Part shown: positions 62,296 through 64,000 of the stretch, in pieces | How positions within the stretch are numbered: position 1 is the stretch's first letter | Layout: each line of letters opens with the position of its first letter | Assembly: GCF_000423525.1 (NCBI RefSeq) | Contig: NZ_AUID01000012.1 | Location: forward strand, 1-64,000 | Length of the DNA stretch: 64,000 nucleotides | Direction of reading: 5' to 3' | Source: Proteocatella sphenisci DSM 23131 | Lineage (GTDB): Bacteria > Bacillota > Clostridia > Peptostreptococcales > Filifactoraceae | Position numbers and translations under genes: made by a program | Notes under the pieces: generated by a model | Database searches by the model: none | What the model saw: the letters and a program-made list of their open reading frames with translations, nothing else | Told to the model about the DNA's origin: nothing

Positions 62296-63291
62296 TTAGG
62301 ATAAAGAATATAAATATATACCTGAGTCCTTATCATATTTTTTTGAAATTACATCTCTCTTTACCAGATAATCTATGTGAGACATGGTCTCACCCATTGC
62401 AAACCACTTCTGATTATCAGGAAACTCTTGCCATGAAATCCCCCTCAGATTCCACTTCATCCTCTGAGTTATTTCATAAGCATTAAGGGGCCTGTCAAGG
62501 TCTTTTAGTATCTTGATTGTGTCCTCAAGCCTTATCCTGTGATGCTCAAGAATTTCATCGACCCTGTCAGAAAGTTTTCCTCTGCTCTCCCTGTGGCCAG
62601 CAAAAGTTATATTCACGTCCAGATTTTTTATCATCTCAAGGCTCTTCATGTAGTCTTCCAAAGAATCCTCCACGCCCTGCCATGAAGTTATGTTTGGGGT
62701 TATATCAAACAACACATGGTCCCCCGAAAATAGAAGCTTTTCATTTTCCAGGTAAAGACACATGTGACCTGGGGTATGTCCCGGGGTGAGTATACATCTG
62801 AACTCATAATTTCCAAGTTTTATTATATCCCCGTCAGACATTGTAAGAGCCTTAAAAATCCTGTCCGGCATATATTTTCTTGCCTGATTTGTACTGCTTA
62901 GCCGCTCTGATACATCAGATGGAAATCCCTCATGTTCATAGATAATTTCCATATTATCCCAGCTTACCCCTTCAATATCTCCAATGAGATACTTATAGTC
63001 TGTCTCACCCATGAATATCTTGCTTTGGTCACCTGCAAGGCGCCCTACTATGCCGCAATGATCCCCATGAAGATGTGTAATGAAAAAATCCGTTTCCGAT
63101 ATTTTTATCTCCAGTTCTTCAAAAGCCTCTATCATAGCACTATAGCACTCATCTCTGTTGAATCCAGTATCTATCACCAGATTTCTTTTATCGCTCTTTA
63201 TAAGATAGGAATTCAGATTCCTGAGAGGGTTTTCTGGAAGGGGTACAATTACCCTGTATATTTCTGGCTTATCATAAATTTTTTCTACCAT
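62296..63291 (-). CDS. MBL-fold metallo-hydrolase
   Basis: This 331-residue protein has the metallo-beta-lactamase fold with ITHLHGDHCGIVG near 70-83 (HxHxDH), GHTPGHMCLYLEN near 172 and a late FAGHRESRG near 230, followed by a winged-helix-like C-terminal part (about 255-331), as in many Firmicutes hydrolases of glyoxalase II-like type. Substrate unknown. GGAGG precedes the ATG. It lies directly downstream of the GNAT gene, likely the same transcript. Confidence 0.9.
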   Translation of the reverse strand: MVEKIYDKPEIYRVIVPLPENPLRNLNSYLIKSDKRNLVIDTGFNRDECYSAMIEAFEELEIKISETDFFITHLHGDHCGIVGRLAGDQSKIFMGETDYKYLIGDIEGVSWDNMEIIYEHEGFPSDVSERLSSTNQARKYMPDRIFKALTMSDGDIIKLGNYEFRCILTPGHTPGHMCLYLENEKLLFSGDHVLFDITPNITSWQGVEDSLEDYMKSLEMIKNLDVNITFAGHRESRGKLSDRVDEILEHHRIRLEDTIKILKDLDRPLNAYEITQRMKWNLRGISWQEFPDNQKWFAMGETMSHIDYLVKRDVISKKYDKDSGIYLYSLS

Positions 63292-63307
63292 TTAATTCCT
63301 CCTGTCA

Positions 63308-63814
63308 TTACATCATTTGAGCAAGCTTTGGCAGATTTTCTCCATCTACTCTGTATACAGTCCACTCATCCATAGGTTTTGCACCCATCTGAAGATAAAA
63401 ATCTATAGATGTCTTGTTCCAGTCCAGGCACCACCAGTCGAGTCTGCCACAGCCTCTTTCAACTGCTATGGTACCAAGGCATGCAAGCATTGTCTTTCCA
63501 AGACCTTTACCCCTAAACGCTGGATCTACATAAAGATCCTCCAGATAAAGATTTGCTCTTCCAAGGAACGTCGAGAAATTATGGAAAAATAACGCAAACC
63601 CGGCTGGTTGTCCATTATATTCTCCTATTATTACCTGCGCCTGTTTTTTTTCAAAAAGAGATTCCATAAGTATTTCCTCTGTTGCAACTACTTCATTTAA
63701 AAGCCCCTCATAGTCGGCCAGCTCTTTAATAAATTTAAGTATAAGCGAAACGTCTGATTCATTGGCGTATCTTATCTTGAAACCTTCAATTTTAGTATCA
63801 TAATATTTGGTCAT
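63308..63814 (-). CDS. GNAT family N-acetyltransferase
   Basis: This 168-residue protein has the GNAT acetyl-CoA loop FRGKGLGKTML near 98-108 (Q/RxxGxG/A), and LYLEDLYVDP before it, with the SSAT-like segment GCGRLDWWCLDWN near 125-137 as in diamine N-acetyltransferase-type members. Substrate unknown, polyamine possible. Start is ATG at 63814 with AAGGAG upstream; the frame extends to 63880 without a good site. Confidence 0.88.
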   Translation of the reverse strand: MTKYYDTKIEGFKIRYANESDVSLILKFIKELADYEGLLNEVVATEEILMESLFEKKQAQVIIGEYNGQPAGFALFFHNFSTFLGRANLYLEDLYVDPAFRGKGLGKTMLACLGTIAVERGCGRLDWWCLDWNKTSIDFYLQMGAKPMDEWTVYRVDGENLPKLAQMM

Positions 63815-63898
63815 TATTTTCTCCTTATTTTGATTTTTATTATAAAGTTTACTTATAATAATTATACTATACTTCTCCACAAAAAACCTCTCGAAGAT

Positions 63899-63947
63899 AA
63901 AAAAGAGGCAATTGTTTGAACACTATGCCCAAAAATCACCTCTTTTA
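63899..63947 (-). terminator. Terminator upstream of the GNAT gene
   Basis: AAAAGAGGTGA ... CCTCTTTTT on the minus strand forms a hairpin with a T-run, ending the gene that enters from the right edge. Confidence 0.65.
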
Positions 63948-63967
63948 TTTAAATTCATATTACTAAG

Positions 63968-64000
63968 CTACTTCTTCGCCTAAGCCAATCTTGTTCTTTT
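63968..64000 (-). CDS. C-terminal fragment of a gene running off the right edge
   Basis: On the minus strand the last ten codons KNKIGLGEEVA-type sequence end at a TAG (63970-63968), and a terminator follows about 20 bases later. That supports the 3' end of a gene, but too little is present to identify it. Confidence 0.4.

Overview
The window looks like chromosome of an AT-rich, low-GC Gram-positive anaerobe of the Clostridia. Supporting signs are strong GGAGG-type ribosome binding sites with many TTG/GTG starts, ferredoxin-type Fe-S oxidoreductases, a YedF/DUF3343 selenium-type cluster, Gram-positive style lipoprotein ABC transporters without outer-membrane partners, and several Cache-type chemoreceptors. 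A complete bile-acid-inducible (bai) operon narrows it to the few Clostridia that 7alpha-dehydroxylate bile acids. A motile Peptostreptococcaceae member (Proteocatella-like) is my best guess, but that is inference from gene content, not a sequence match.

Layout. 1-395 (minus): 5' end of a 16S rRNA gene with its leader and a near-perfect promoter. 524-12950 (minus): one long co-directional block (HD protein, mnmE, mnmG, rsmG, parB, class V cysteine desulfurase, DUF5711, CvpA, yedF, Fe-S aldo/keto reductase, DUF3343, DUF951, folD, EcsC) that mixes origin-type housekeeping genes with a likely selenium/sulfur-trafficking set. 13127-18034: SprT-like peptidase, a MacB-like efflux system and an acetate-type transporter. 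18054-21126 (minus): TPP-riboswitch-controlled ykoF-thiXYZ-type thiamine-precursor uptake operon. 21235-26335: a lipoprotein, then the FMN-riboswitch-controlled ribD-ribE-ribBA-ribH operon with an HAD phosphatase as its last gene. 26480-34501: two convergent chemoreceptors, a Na+/amino-acid symporter, isoaspartyl dipeptidase and a DUF4097 protein.

34716-49070 is the most interesting region. On the minus strand lies the bai operon in the order baiB-baiCD-baiE-baiA2-baiF-baiG-baiH, the core oxidative arm of bile acid 7alpha-dehydroxylation (CoA activation, 3-oxidation, delta4 dehydrogenation, 7-dehydration, CoA transfer, uptake). BaiE keeps the four catalytic residues at their known positions. 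No baiI follows baiH. Converging on it from the plus strand is a compact three-gene putative sensory operon: a soluble protein fusing a chemoreceptor signalling hairpin to a family-5 solute-binding domain, an AraC-like regulator with two DNA-binding domains, and a paralogous AraC sensor domain that has lost its DNA-binding part. Upstream of baiB are two tandem 19-bp repeats 22 bp apart and a palindrome at the predicted transcription start, good candidates for binding sites of such regulators.

49152-63970: mgtE with an unusual leader (small ORF, GC-rich segment, terminator), DUF4342 and DUF523 proteins, a two-component system with a tandem 11-bp box, glutaminase, a DUF2207/LemA pair, dxr, a third chemoreceptor, an MBL-fold hydrolase, a GNAT acetyltransferase, and the last codons of one more gene at the right edge. 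I saw no tRNA, insertion sequence, prophage or CRISPR array.
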